64,000 nt of DNA, taken from positions 61,443 through 125,442 of the forward strand of contig NZ_JACDNP010000002.1 of assembly GCF_013839425.1 (NCBI RefSeq). The letters are read 5' to 3'. The notes under the pieces are model-generated. The model made no database searches and was not told where the DNA came from. It was given only the letters and a program-made list of their open reading frames with translations. This DNA is from Halorhabdus salina. Lineage in GTDB: Archaea > Halobacteriota > Halobacteria > Halobacteriales > Haloarculaceae. This document shows positions 27,027 through 36,522 of this stretch, piece by piece. Each line of letters starts with the position of its first letter. Position 1 is the first letter of the stretch. Both the position numbers and the translations under genes were made by a program.

Positions 27027-29419
27027 GACCAATGTCCGAGGACACAAATCAATCGTCATCTGGGCTTACGAGCCGTCTCGAACGCCTGCTTCCCGCGGTC
27101 GTCCGGCGGAGTTACGCCGTGAAGTTCATGCTCACACTGCTGGTCGTGGTCGCGTTGATCGGGGCAGTCGGCGTCTACATCCACTTCGACACACAGGACC
27201 GCGTGGCAGCGGACACCCAAGAAGAGATCACTGGCATCGCACAGGAGGAGGCAAGTAGTCTGGAATCGTGGGTTGCCAGCCGCAAATCCGATACGAACTT
27301 CCTTGCATCGTCGCTATCGGATCTGCAGGCCGATTCCGCATTGGAACGGACGCTCGAACAGCGACTGGTCGAACTCCCCGGCGACGTGAACCGACTCCAT
27401 ATCGTCGATACCGACCGCGGAACGGTCGTCGCAAGCACCCAGTCTCAGTTTTCGGGGGCCGATCTGTCAGCAGTCGATGCCCCGTGGGCGGCAACGATAG
27501 GCACCAACACACGGGGATCGACACAGGTTTCAAAGCCGTTCGACACTGGCGGAGAGCCGATGGTCGCGTTCAGCGCCCCTCTCTCGGAGACGCGGACGAT
27601 CGTTCTGAGTACGTCCCTCGCGGAGCGCTCGAAAGATTTCAATCCGCCGATCGCGCTGGCAGACATCAAGGTCGTCAACGGCGACGGGACAATCGTCATG
27701 GACAACCGGAACGCCGATCTGTTGGCCGGATATCTGCCGGACGGGTCCGTCCCGACGATCATCGAGAACGCGCTCAGCGGTACGACCGGCTACACCAAAA
27801 CGTCGGGCGCAACCGGCATGGCAGATAAAACCTACGTCACCGCCTACACGCCAGTCGTCGGGACAGACTGGGCGATGCTGGTTCATGTCCCTGCGAGTGA
27901 TGCCTTCAGTCTCCAGACCCAGATCACGCAGAATCTCGCGATCCTCGTCGTCGTCGCACTGATCGGGCTGGCGGTCGTGGGCCTCACGATCGGCCGAAAC
28001 ACGGCCACCCAGCTTGAATCGCTCTCCGGGACAGCATCGGAACTCGCAGAAGGACGACTCGACGTGTCGATCCCTGAAACCGACCGGGTCGACGAACTCG
28101 GATCACTGGTCGACTCCTTTGCCGGACTGCACGCGTATCTGAACACCGTTTCGGCCCGTGCGGAGGCGCTTGCCGATCAGAACTTCGATGCCAAGGTCCT
28201 CGAAAAAGATGTCCCGGGAACGTTCGGGGAGACGCTCGACCGTATGGGCGAGGACCTCGAAGCGATGGTCACCGAGATCGAGACAGCCCGCGCCGAGGCA
28301 GAGTCAGCAAAACAGGAAGCCGAGGCACTCAACGACGCACTCGCGGAGAAAGCACGGGCATTCGGTGAGGTAATGGAGCACGCCGCCGACGGCGATCTGA
28401 CCGTCCGCATGGACCCCGACAGCCCGAGCGAGGAGATGGAACGGATCGCCGAGTCGTTCAACGAGATGCTCGCCGACATCGAGCGGACGATCGGCCAGAT
28501 CCAGTCCGTCGCCGAGACGGTCGATACCTCCAGCCAGGAGGTCACGGCCGGAACCAAGGAGATCGCCGACGCAAGTGGTGAGGTCAGCAATTCGATCCAA
28601 ACCATTTCGGCCGGGCTTGACGAACAGGACGACAACGTCCAGGAGATCGCCCGGGAAATGAGTAGTCTCTCGGCGACCGTCGAGGAGGTCGCCTCCTCAG
28701 CCGAAGAGGTCGCACAGACCACGGAGGCCGCCGCCGAACAAGGCCAGCTCAGTAAAGACGCTGCCGACGACGCCATCGTGGAAATGGAGACGATCAAAGA
28801 GCAGTCACTCCGAACTGCAGACGAGATCGAGGCTCTGGAAACGGAGATGGACCGCATTGGCGAGGTCGTCGACATGATCGAGGACATCGCCGAACAGACC
28901 AACATGCTCGCATTGAACGCCAACATCGAGGCCGCCCGCGCCGGCCAAGAGGGCGGCGGGTTCGCGGTGGTCGCCGACGAGGTGAAACAACTGGCCGAAG
29001 AGGTCGGCGACGCGACGAGCACGGTCGGCGATCACATCGAGGAGGTCCAGGCGACGACCGAACAAGCGAGTCAGGACATGCGGAAGATGCGCGAACACGT
29101 CCTAGAGGGGACCGAAACGATCGAGGACGCATTACAGACCCTCGAGGATGTCGTCGCGGGTGTCGAACAAGCCAACACAGGCGTCCAGTCGATCGACGAC
29201 GCGACCGACGAACAGGCCGCCTCGGCCGAAGAGGTCGCCGCCATGGCCGACCAGATCTCGGAGATCAGCCGGGAAACAAACGACGACGCAAACGAGGTCG
29301 CCGCGGCCGCCCAACAGCAGAGTGCTGCCGTCGAAAACATCACCCAAAACGTCTCGGATCTCGCCGATGAAGCCGATACCCTCCAAGAACTGGTCGACGA
29401 GTTCGTCGTCGAGAAGTGA
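27023..29419 (+). CDS. Halobacterial transducer (methyl-accepting chemotaxis protein)
   Basis: This 798-residue receptor has a first membrane helix at about residues 33-55, an extracellular Cache-type sensor to about 300, a second helix ([20 protein letters not shown]), HAMP segments, and a long coiled signalling domain. The domain tip is [15 protein letters not shown], with flanking methylation-type Glu/Gln heptads. GTG at 27023 overlaps the previous stop and follows GGAGGT by six bases, better placed than the ATG at 27032. It pairs with the binding lipoprotein upstream. The signal goes to CheA/CheW encoded elsewhere. Confidence 0.9.
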   Translation: MRPMSEDTNQSSSGLTSRLERLLPAVVRRSYAVKFMLTLLVVVALIGAVGVYIHFDTQDRVAADTQEEITGIAQEEASSLESWVASRKSDTNFLASSLSDLQADSALERTLEQRLVELPGDVNRLHIVDTDRGTVVASTQSQFSGADLSAVDAPWAATIGTNTRGSTQVSKPFDTGGEPMVAFSAPLSETRTIVLSTSLAERSKDFNPPIALADIKVVNGDGTIVMDNRNADLLAGYLPDGSVPTIIENALSGTTGYTKTSGATGMADKTYVTAYTPVVGTDWAMLVHVPASDAFSLQTQITQNLAILVVVALIGLAVVGLTIGRNTATQLESLSGTASELAEGRLDVSIPETDRVDELGSLVDSFAGLHAYLNTVSARAEALADQNFDAKVLEKDVPGTFGETLDRMGEDLEAMVTEIETARAEAESAKQEAEALNDALAEKARAFGEVMEHAADGDLTVRMDPDSPSEEMERIAESFNEMLADIERTIGQIQSVAETVDTSSQEVTAGTKEIADASGEVSNSIQTISAGLDEQDDNVQEIAREMSSLSATVEEVASSAEEVAQTTEAAAEQGQLSKDAADDAIVEMETIKEQSLRTADEIEALETEMDRIGEVVDMIEDIAEQTNMLALNANIEAARAGQEGGGFAVVADEVKQLAEEVGDATSTVGDHIEEVQATTEQASQDMRKMREHVLEGTETIEDALQTLEDVVAGVEQANTGVQSIDDATDEQAASAEEVAAMADQISEISRETNDDANEVAAAAQQQSAAVENITQNVSDLADEADTLQELVDEFVVEK

Positions 29420-29614
29420 ATAGGACCGCCTCGCCATCAAACCCAGATGGAACGGGCATTCGACCCAGTACCATCGCACAGACCACACCCGCCGTCCAGG
29501 ACTCGACATCAGGTGCCGGGACCGTTCGGATGTCTCAATCTCCGATGGTCACAGCGGCGACGGAGATGCCGCCCATCCCCGCCGAGCAGCACGCGCATCG
29601 ACTTTCAGCGCCGT

Positions 29615-29630
29615 TTTAGGCCACCTCAAT
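29615..29630 (+). promoter_or_regulatory. Decayed iron-type operator of a pseudogene
   Basis: TTTAGGCCACC matches the first 11 bases of the operator at 53209, but the second half-site is lost (TCAAT instead of CCTAAA). It precedes a relic of the same gene. Confidence 0.45.
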
Positions 29631-29645
29631 GGTGACGGGACACCG

Positions 29646-30033
29646 ATGGCCCCACAGGACGGTTGTGTCGTCGTACCGACGATCCGCAACCCCGACTGTC
29701 TCCGGGAGTATGCCGCAAACGCCCGCGAGCACGGGTTCGACCTCGATCGGCTTCGTCACCGCTGGGAATCCCGCCGCCGCGACCGTGACCGGCGGGGACA
29801 CGTACAACGTCTTCCTCCCCCAGAGTCCCACCCCGGCGGCCGGTCGGGTGGCACTGGTTCCGAAGGAGAATGCCCACGAACTGGACAACAGCGTCCGCCG
29901 GGCGTTGCGACTGTTGATGACTACCGGGATGGCCGAGGAAAAGTCCGACGTCGAACGGCTCGCCGCCGAGACTGACGTCGATCTGCCCGAAATCGGCGAT
30001 CGGGATGGAGCAACCCAATCGTCCGAAAATTGA
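29646..30033 (+). pseudogene. Chimeric relic: glycosyl-polypeptide gene 5' end joined to DUF502 3' end
   Basis: The first 35 codons from the ATG at 29646 (MAPQDGCVVVPTIRN, ending HGFDLDRL) match the start of the gene at 53238. Near 29745 the homology switches, in another reading frame, to the second half of a DUF502 protein (IGFVTAGNPAAATVTGG, RRALRLLMTTGMAEEK), paralogous to the gene at 24796. The two parts share a few bases at the join. The relic probably arose by a deletion joining two genes that once stood side by side. Confidence 0.75.
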
Positions 30034-30529
30034 TCCGTTAGCTGATATTGGGCTTATTGAGACGCTCATAATAACACAGTTCAGCAACTCTCGAAGAATC
30101 ATATGTTTACTAGTAGGTAGCACTAAGTATAAATTTTATATAATAAAAATGGGAGTGAATTCGGTTGTGCTATCGACGTTAGTCCCCTTCACGAAGAATG
30201 TTGTAACGCCCGCGAAAATGCCGTCGTTGGAACGCCGAAACCGGCCGTTCAACGTGGTGACTGCGGCGACGCCGACTGGGTGATCGTGTCGATTCACGCC
30301 CTCAATACGGATCTCGACCACCCCCACCGCCGACTGCTCGACGCCCTGTAGGAAATGCCACGGTTTGTGGAATTCTCGACCTAGATCCGGCTACACTACC
30401 TGATTTCAACACGGTCTGTGCGCGCATGCAAAAACTGAAGATGCCGCTCTGGCGCGACCTGCTCCGGCTGTCGGCGCAACTGTACGAGACCGGCGAGATA
30501 CAGGCGATAAACGTCACCTATGTGATATT

Positions 30530-31060
30530 CTCTCGGCCGTAAACAGAGAGATCAAAGATCCCTCAGGCAGTCGGGCGTAGCCCGACGACAGCGGGGCTTC
30601 CCACAAGGACGGTCTTGCGGGTTGGGGAACCTCGGGTTCGTCTCCCGTCGTGAAACAGGGAGTGCCACGCCCCCGTTATCGCTATCCTCCCAAGAGGACT
30701 CGGGAGTACCTCGGTTGTTTTCTGACGGTATCCACAGCGGCCGTACCGACGGGGATACCGTCGAGCGACCGAGTGAAACCTCCGATACTGTCTCATTACA
30801 TTGGGCGGATTGACCGCCTCGGTTGGTATCACAAACAGCCTGTGCACGCGTAAATCTACCGATGACGGCGGTGACGAATTGCGGAGCGATTCGTTCGCAC
30901 ACCAGAAATCTACGATTTCTGGGGACGTCCTCAGAAACGCTCGCGTTTCTGATGGGCTGCACAAGAGCTTGCTCTTGTGAACGCTGTATCCTCGTCCTAA
31001 AGGACAGGGTTTTAGCGCCTGTTCCGCAGTGGGATAATCTGTGTCGCGGCGGGGTAATAT
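30530..31060. mobile_element. IS200/IS605-like non-coding insertion in IS copy A
   Basis: About 530 bp interrupt the IS5-type copy, as shown by alignment to copy B on both sides. The insert has no credible gene. It carries a left hairpin (TCGGGCGTAGCCCGA at 30569) and ends with CGTCCTAAAGGACAGGG and TTTTAGCGCC, which resemble IS200/IS605 ends in haloarchaea. No target duplication is evident, which suits that family. Confidence 0.55.
30902..31005. repeat. Row of four perfect hairpins
   Basis: Four short inverted repeats follow one another: CCAGAAATC/GATTTCTGG (30902-30922), TCAGAAACGC/GCGTTTCTGA (30931-30952), CACAAGAGC/GCTCTTGTG (30960-30979) and GTCCT/AGGAC (30994-31005). Loops are 2-3 bases. 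A fifth, imperfect one may precede them near 30878. Confidence 0.85.
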
Positions 31061-31388
31061 CACGCCAAAGATACAAACGTTGCGTTTAGGTCAGTGAAAA
31101 CGACTGTGTTGATCGGCTGCAAGACTAGTACGAGTCTAGTTATACATTGATAGATGAAATAACTGCACGAAATACAGATTGTGGCCAACTGCCCACACAA
31201 AATATAGATAGGTTAAATGTTCTGACCGCTGACAAAGACGACGGCTATCGTTACTTCGTCAGAAACGTTGAACTATCTCTTGTCACCTCTACAGGCGGAA
31301 TTCACGCGTCGAAACAAGACCAATCATGATTGAAGCCGCACTAGTTATGGTACTTACAGTCATATGAGTGTAATGGGTGGGGGGATCG

Positions 31389-32726
31389 TCACGGGAAACC
31401 GCGTTCGAACTGCTTGATCGAGGGTCGCTCCCCCTCAATGGTAGCGATATATTCGAGTAGCCGCTTCCGAAGGTCGTCAGAGATGTCGCGGTACTCCGGA
31501 CGGCCAGCAAGGTTAATGGTCTCGCCTGGATCCTGCCAGAGATCGTAGAGGTAGCGTTCGACGTAGACATCGCTCGATTGTTCGGCGTTCCCGCCGCGCC
31601 AACCAGTCGTCGTCGGCGCTGCCACAGCGTACTTCCAGCGATCGGTCCGGAGCGCACGGCCGACCTGCGATTCGCTAACCTGGATGAATGCCTCGCCGTC
31701 GGCGTCAGGCGTGTCATCATGTATGACTGGGAGTAGACTGTCACCGCGCATCACATCCGGTATATCGATTCCGGCAACGTCCAGCAGCGTTGGTGGGAGA
31801 TCGACAAGGCTCCGAACACTCTGGACGTTGCAGCCGCTGTCGAAACCTGGTCCAGAGAGGACGAGCGGAACTCGGACTGCGGATTCGTGTGGCGTGCGCT
31901 TGTGCTCACCTGGCCGCGTTCGGAAGTGACACCCGTGATCCGAAGTGTACGCAAACAGTGTTCGGTCACGGACGCCCTTCGCAGAGAGAGCGTCGAGCAG
32001 GTCAGCAATCTGTTCGTCGATGCGTTCGACGATACCGTAGTAATCAGGTAACTCCTGGTTCCAGTCTCCAGGTCGATCCACGAGATCCTCGGGGATATAC
32101 GGGTTTTTCGCGTGGCGTTCAGCGTACTCATTTGGCGCGGCGAACGTCCACATGTCGTTTTGGTCGTGTGGTTCGAGGTATCCGATCACGAGGAAAAACG
32201 GCTCCGACAGAGACTCGATCCCCTCGATCCCGAACTCGGTGAACGCGTCGACACGGTACTGGTCGAACGACACCGAATTGCCGTCTTCGTCGAACAACTC
32301 TCCCTCATATGGGCGAGTAGTGAACTCAGGAACATCGGCCGCGATCCAAAAATCATCGTATCCCCCCTGCTGTGCCGGCGGCACGGGATCGTCGAACGTG
32401 CTTGCAAGGTGCCAGTTTCCCACGTATCCGACATCATAGCCAGCAGCCGAAAACCGATCGGCAAGCGTCCGCTCGTCCTCCTCAAGCGGGATCGCACTCT
32501 GCCAGACACCCGTTTCGGTCGCGTACTTGCCTGTCTGCAAGACTGCTCGGAAGGGTCCACATAGCGGTTGTGGGGATATCGCTTGCTCAACGAGTGTCCC
32601 TTCACTCGCGAGACGGTCGAGCGTCGGTGTTAAGCCCATTGGGTTCCTGTAGGCCCCGAGCGTGTCCCACCGCTGTTGATCCGTCAGGACCACAACGACG
32701 TTCGGCGGCGTTCCATCGGCGTTCAT
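31389..32726 (-). CDS. Sulfatase (formylglycine-dependent, type I)
   Basis: This 445-residue sulfatase would remove sulfate esters, here perhaps from sugars. The active-site motif CGPFR at Cys56 (within PLCGPFRAVLQTGKY) fits CxPxR, where Cys becomes formylglycine. Metal ligands are in VVVLTDQQRWDTLG and YTSDHGCHF. HKRTPHESAVRVPLV is also family-typical. No secretion signal is visible, so it may act on imported substrate. The ATG at 32726 is chosen; 35 upstream codons look non-coding. It reads with, and 40 bp after, the IclR regulator. Confidence 0.88.
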   Translation of the reverse strand: MNADGTPPNVVVVLTDQQRWDTLGAYRNPMGLTPTLDRLASEGTLVEQAISPQPLCGPFRAVLQTGKYATETGVWQSAIPLEEDERTLADRFSAAGYDVGYVGNWHLASTFDDPVPPAQQGGYDDFWIAADVPEFTTRPYEGELFDEDGNSVSFDQYRVDAFTEFGIEGIESLSEPFFLVIGYLEPHDQNDMWTFAAPNEYAERHAKNPYIPEDLVDRPGDWNQELPDYYGIVERIDEQIADLLDALSAKGVRDRTLFAYTSDHGCHFRTRPGEHKRTPHESAVRVPLVLSGPGFDSGCNVQSVRSLVDLPPTLLDVAGIDIPDVMRGDSLLPVIHDDTPDADGEAFIQVSESQVGRALRTDRWKYAVAAPTTTGWRGGNAEQSSDVYVERYLYDLWQDPGETINLAGRPEYRDISDDLRKRLLEYIATIEGERPSIKQFERGFP

Positions 32727-32766
32727 ACTCGCATCTGTACACGGACAAACTTGTATGTAGTCCTGC

Positions 32767-33552
32767 CTACCGGTACAGGCTACTCTGGATCGAGTCGGCA
32801 GTACTCCCAACGAGACTCGTAAAGTCGGCATCGGCGACCTTATCGGTCATTCGATCCGACGGCCCCGAAACGATAACCGCACCCAAGGGGTTACTTTCGA
32901 GGTCAGTGATCGGCGCAGCGACGCATCGCTGATCGGGACGGTATTCCCCCCGATCGACCGCGCGACGGTTGTTTCGAATGCGACGGAGTTCGTCACGGAG
33001 TTCTTCGGGATCCGTAATTGTGTTCTCCGTCAGTTCGGGAAGCCCGTGACGATCGAGAACCCGCTCACGTTCTTCCACGGACATGTGTGAGAGGATCGCC
33101 TTGCCTCCGGCGGTAGCCGTCAACGGGACGCTTGCCCCCTCCTGGATGTCGATATCCGGTGGTCCTTCGGCACTCACCCTAAGCACGTACACACCCTGTC
33201 CGTTCTCCGAGATCATCACGCTCGCAACCTCCCCAGTCGCGTCGGCCAGCTTTTCGACCGAGCGGTACGCCACCTCATAGATATCCAGATTCGAGCGAAC
33301 ACTTGTTCCGAGCCCCATGAATCGAAGGCTCAGTCGATACTGCTCACCCTCGTGAACGACGTAGTTCACTTTCTGGAGGGTCGAAAGATGCTTGTGAACG
33401 GTCCCTTTTGCCAGATCGAGATCTCTCGCGAGTTCGCTAACGCGGGCCTGTGACTGTCGTCCGAGCGCTTCGATAATCCGAAACGTCGTTACAGTCGTCT
33501 TGGCTGTCTGTCTATCGAACGTCGAGGCCTCGGGGATGGTTGAGTCTTCCAT
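32767..33552 (-). CDS. IclR-family transcriptional regulator
   Basis: This 261-residue regulator has an N-terminal winged helix at residues 20-75 (TTFRIIEALGRQSQARVSELAR, then AKGTVHKHLSTLQKVNYV) and an IclR effector domain (VASVMISENGQGVYVLRV, VPLTATAGGKAILSHMS, CVAAPITDLESNPLGAVIVSG). It lies between the sulfatase and the galactosidases and probably controls them. A palindrome lies 33 nt before its start, which suggests autoregulation. The effector is unknown. Confidence 0.88.
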   Translation of the reverse strand: MEDSTIPEASTFDRQTAKTTVTTFRIIEALGRQSQARVSELARDLDLAKGTVHKHLSTLQKVNYVVHEGEQYRLSLRFMGLGTSVRSNLDIYEVAYRSVEKLADATGEVASVMISENGQGVYVLRVSAEGPPDIDIQEGASVPLTATAGGKAILSHMSVEERERVLDRHGLPELTENTITDPEELRDELRRIRNNRRAVDRGEYRPDQRCVAAPITDLESNPLGAVIVSGPSDRMTDKVADADFTSLVGSTADSIQSSLYR

Positions 33553-33584
33553 ATGGCGTCTGTGTGGCTCCAGCAATATAGTCA

Positions 33585-33599
33585 TTCATGATGTATGAA
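33585..33599. promoter_or_regulatory. Palindrome TTCAT-N5-ATGAA before the iclR gene
   Basis: TTCATGATGTATGAA is a perfect 5-5-5 inverted repeat just upstream of the IclR gene. Related copies occur at 48063 (one arm mismatch) and 48446. It is a candidate operator of the regulator. Confidence 0.5.
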
Positions 33600-33808
33600 C
33601 ATGCTGGCCGGCGACGGACACCTAGCTGACCAGGGCGAGGAGAGGAGGTTCATGTCCTTGATTCCATGTCTCTGGAGTGGACGTGGCTCGAATGCTGTTC
33701 ATATATCATACATTCAGAGGATGGGTGCCCGAACTCTCCCAAGCATACCGCCGTCAAAGCAGGTGGCTCGACTGCGACGATCCGTCCGGATCCGTTCGAT
33801 TGACACGA

Positions 33809-35161
33809 TCAATCGTCGGCGGTAGCCGGGATTGGTTCCGGTTTGTCTTCGAGAAACTCCAGCGGTGGGAGATAGGCCTCGTTGGACTCGATCAGTTCCT
33901 CGGTCATCTCGTGGAGTTCCTCGAGCGTGCAGGCTGCCGCCGAGAGCGGATCGAGCTTGACGGCTCTGTGGACTTTCGAGCGGTCGCCCTCCAGGGCGGC
34001 CTCGACGGCAAGTTCGTAGACGGCAGTGTGTTGCTGATTAAGTATCGCGATCTCAGGCGGCAACTCGCCGACTGAACACGGGTGGATCCCGGCTCCATCG
34101 GCGAAGACCGGGACTTCGACACACGCGTCGTTCGGCAGGTTCGCGATCGAATTTTCGTGGTTGGGGACGTTGAGATTGAACCGGCGTGAAGTATCGGTCT
34201 CCAGCGAATGAATCAATCGCGCCGCGTACTCTTCGGACCGCTCGACACCGACTTCATCGAGATCGACATTGAGTTCGGGACTGTCGCGGTCTTCGGATCG
34301 GTCGGTCCAGCCTTCGAGATACGTCGCTGTCGGCATTCGCTCGGCGTAGTCCGTCCCCGTCATCTCCTCGATGGTGTCTTGATCCGTCCGGAAATACGGG
34401 ACATATTCACTCATGTGGTGGCTGGACTCAGTCGGGAACAGCCCGAAGTGATGCATCATCTCGAAGCGAACCGTGTCCTTGCGATAGGTTTCTTCGTTGT
34501 GATACGCTTCCCGGAGGTCCGGATAGATGGACTCGCCCTCGTGTTTCGCTTCGAGGAAATACGCCATGTGATTGATGCCCGCGACCCAGTAGTCGAGTTC
34601 GTCCTCGGGCACGTCGACGTACTCGGCGATCGCCTCGGCCGTATGTGGGACTGAGTGGCATAGTCCGACCACCTCGATGTTGGTCGCTTCGTAAACGGCC
34701 TTACAGACGATCGACATCGGGTTCGTGTAGTTCAGCAGGAGGGCGTCCGGACAAACTTCCTCCATGTCTCGAGCGATGTCGAGCACCGTCGGGATCGTCC
34801 GTAATCCGCGAAAAACGCCACCGGGCCCTGTCGTATCGCCGATAGCCTGCTTGATCCCGTACTGTTCCGGGATACGGATCTCGTTTTCGAACGGTTCGGT
34901 ACCGCCCACGTTGATCATGTTGAGGACGTAATCCGCTCCGTCAATCGCGTCCCGCCGGTCAGTCGTCGCTTCGACTGTCGCGTCGAGCCCCTCGTTGTCG
35001 ATCATCGCACCCGCGACTCGCTGTGTCTGTTCGAGCCGGTGTTGGTCGATGTCCATCAACCTGATCTCGCTGTCGGATAGTTCCTCGTAAGAGAGAATAT
35101 CGCCGATCAGGTTGGTTGCGAACACCATACTACCGGCTCCGATAAACGCAATCGTTGGCAT
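33809..35161 (-). CDS. melA: GH4 alpha-galactosidase (MelA-type)
   Basis: This is a 450-residue NAD- and metal-dependent glycosidase. The Rossmann start is IAFIGAGSMVF, followed by NVGG, NYTNPMS and the diagnostic GLCHSVPHT with Cys168; CHSV is the motif linked to alpha-galactosidase members of GH4. Further metal/catalytic residues are in GINHMAYFLEAK. It lacks a signal, so it works in the cytoplasm on imported alpha-galactosides. It is followed on the same strand by the GH27 gene upstream and the regulator downstream. Confidence 0.88.
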   Translation of the reverse strand: MPTIAFIGAGSMVFATNLIGDILSYEELSDSEIRLMDIDQHRLEQTQRVAGAMIDNEGLDATVEATTDRRDAIDGADYVLNMINVGGTEPFENEIRIPEQYGIKQAIGDTTGPGGVFRGLRTIPTVLDIARDMEEVCPDALLLNYTNPMSIVCKAVYEATNIEVVGLCHSVPHTAEAIAEYVDVPEDELDYWVAGINHMAYFLEAKHEGESIYPDLREAYHNEETYRKDTVRFEMMHHFGLFPTESSHHMSEYVPYFRTDQDTIEEMTGTDYAERMPTATYLEGWTDRSEDRDSPELNVDLDEVGVERSEEYAARLIHSLETDTSRRFNLNVPNHENSIANLPNDACVEVPVFADGAGIHPCSVGELPPEIAILNQQHTAVYELAVEAALEGDRSKVHRAVKLDPLSAAACTLEELHEMTEELIESNEAYLPPLEFLEDKPEPIPATADD

Positions 35162-35233
35162 ACCACCGATTCGGGAGCAATCACTAATAAATCTTCCCCA
35201 AAGTCTGGATTGACTGGAGTGGAGACAGCGCGG

Positions 35234-36415
35234 CTACTCGGGAGACAGTCGCATGAAAGCGACGTCGTGTGGTTCGACCGTCGCGTGTATCCGTCCGTCG
35301 GTCTCGAAGACCTCGTCGTTCCAAATGTCCCATGCAGTGTACGTTTCCGCATCGACCGGCATGTCGACCGTCTCGACAGTCGTTTCGATGTCAGTCGTCG
35401 ATTCGCTGCGGTTGAATAGGATCACAGCGCACTCGTCGCCGGCCAGTCGTTTGCTCCAGATCTCCGTCTCATCGAGTACGCCGTCACGGGTACCCTGAAT
35501 CCCCAGCGGATCCTGATCGATCGCGATCGCGTCCTCGTTGGTCAGTAGTTCGCGGGTTCGGTCGTCCATCTCCGCGAGATCGTTGCCGGCCATCAGCGGC
35601 GCGCCGAACAGACACCAGAAACTGAAGTGAGTCCGTTCCTCAGCTTCGGTCAGTCCGCGTTCGATAGCGACATCTTCCAGCTCGGACTGTCCGGAGTCGG
35701 GGCCGTTTCCGACTTGGAGCATATCGGGGTCGTTCCACCCGCCCGGACCGTGGGAAGATTCGATGGTTCGTTCCGCCATCCGGTCGATTATGTCTACAAT
35801 CCCGAGGCCGAACTCGAACCGATTGGCGGACCACTTCGCGACGATATCAAACGTGGACCGCCAAAGATGGCCACCGACGTTTCGACCCCAGAGCCACGGT
35901 TCGTTCTCTCCCCACTCACAGATACTGTAGACGATATCGCGGTCGACTTCTGCGAGTGCTTTCCCCATCGCGCTATACCGTGCGATCGCATCCTTGCCCC
36001 GGTGGTCACCGCAGTTGTCGTACTTGAGATAGTCGACGCCCCAGTCGGCGAACTGCTGTGCGTGCAACCCCTCACGGCCGAGGCTCGCCGGGTAGTCCTG
36101 GCAGGTTCGCGTCCCTGCTGACGAGTAGATGCCGAACTTGAGCCCCCGATCGTGGATGTACTCGGCCAGTGGTTCGATACCACTGGGGAAGGTTTCCGGA
36201 TGGGGTCGGAGTCGCCCGTCGTCGTCGAGCGTCTCGGCCATCCAGCAGTCGTCAACGACGAGATACTCGTAGCCGGCGTCCCGGAGACCGGTCTCGACAA
36301 GCTGATCCGCGGCAGTCCGGATGTCCTCTTCGGTGACGTCACAGCTAAATGAGTTCCAGGAGTTCCAGCCCATCGGCGGCGTCGTGGCTAGTCCCAGGCC
36401 TCCGTTCGCGAACAT
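35234..36415 (-). CDS. GH27 alpha-galactosidase
   Basis: This 393-residue retaining glycosidase has the GH27 signatures TPPMGWNSWNSFSCDV, LVVDDCWM, YLKYDNCGD (nucleophile Asp133) and GGWNDPDMLQVGNG (acid/base Asp near 229-231). A small beta domain ends the protein. There is no signal peptide, so it is probably cytoplasmic. An upstream ATG (36454) would include the TATA box, so 36415 is chosen. With the GH4 gene it gives two mechanistically different alpha-galactosidases in one locus. Confidence 0.92.
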   Translation of the reverse strand: MFANGGLGLATTPPMGWNSWNSFSCDVTEEDIRTAADQLVETGLRDAGYEYLVVDDCWMAETLDDDGRLRPHPETFPSGIEPLAEYIHDRGLKFGIYSSAGTRTCQDYPASLGREGLHAQQFADWGVDYLKYDNCGDHRGKDAIARYSAMGKALAEVDRDIVYSICEWGENEPWLWGRNVGGHLWRSTFDIVAKWSANRFEFGLGIVDIIDRMAERTIESSHGPGGWNDPDMLQVGNGPDSGQSELEDVAIERGLTEAEERTHFSFWCLFGAPLMAGNDLAEMDDRTRELLTNEDAIAIDQDPLGIQGTRDGVLDETEIWSKRLAGDECAVILFNRSESTTDIETTVETVDMPVDAETYTAWDIWNDEVFETDGRIHATVEPHDVAFMRLSPE

Positions 36416-36436
36416 GCGTGTACCTGACCGGTCCAA

Positions 36437-36444
36437 GTATAAAC
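36437..36444 (-). promoter_or_regulatory. TATA box of the GH27 gene
   Basis: On the minus strand GTTTATAC lies about 26 nt before the ATG at 36415, supporting a leaderless start. The divergent transporter gene starts 107 bp away. Confidence 0.55.
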
Positions 36445-36522
36445 ATCTATCCATCAGATCCAGCTTGCCACAGTTGCAAATAATGGTAAAGGTATAAGTG
36501 GAAGCATATCAAGTACCCAGGT

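Larger units (their letters stand above)
30056..31326 (+). mobile_element. Decayed IS5-type element, copy A
   Basis: Segments matching a haloarchaeal IS5/IS4-superfamily transposase are visible: NAVVGTPKPAVQRG-like coding near 30200-30280, then DADWVIVSIHALNTDLDHP-like, and MPLWRDLLRLSAQLYETG at 30438-30500. The frame has stops and shifts. Homology resumes near 31062 and ends with RNVEL near 31270, with about 250 bp of the middle deleted. The left end (TTGAGACGCTC at 30057) and the right GCGTC (31306-31310) match the ends of copy B. A second element sits inside it. Confidence 0.75.

Noticed and set aside
30902..31005. CRISPR array
   Set aside because: The hairpins differ in sequence and there are no repeated units with spacers of equal length, nor cas genes.
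30552..31076. Open frames of 166-174 codons on the minus strand of the inserted element
   Set aside because: The region is made of hairpins and transposon-end sequence; the translations show no family and two frames overlap with equal length.
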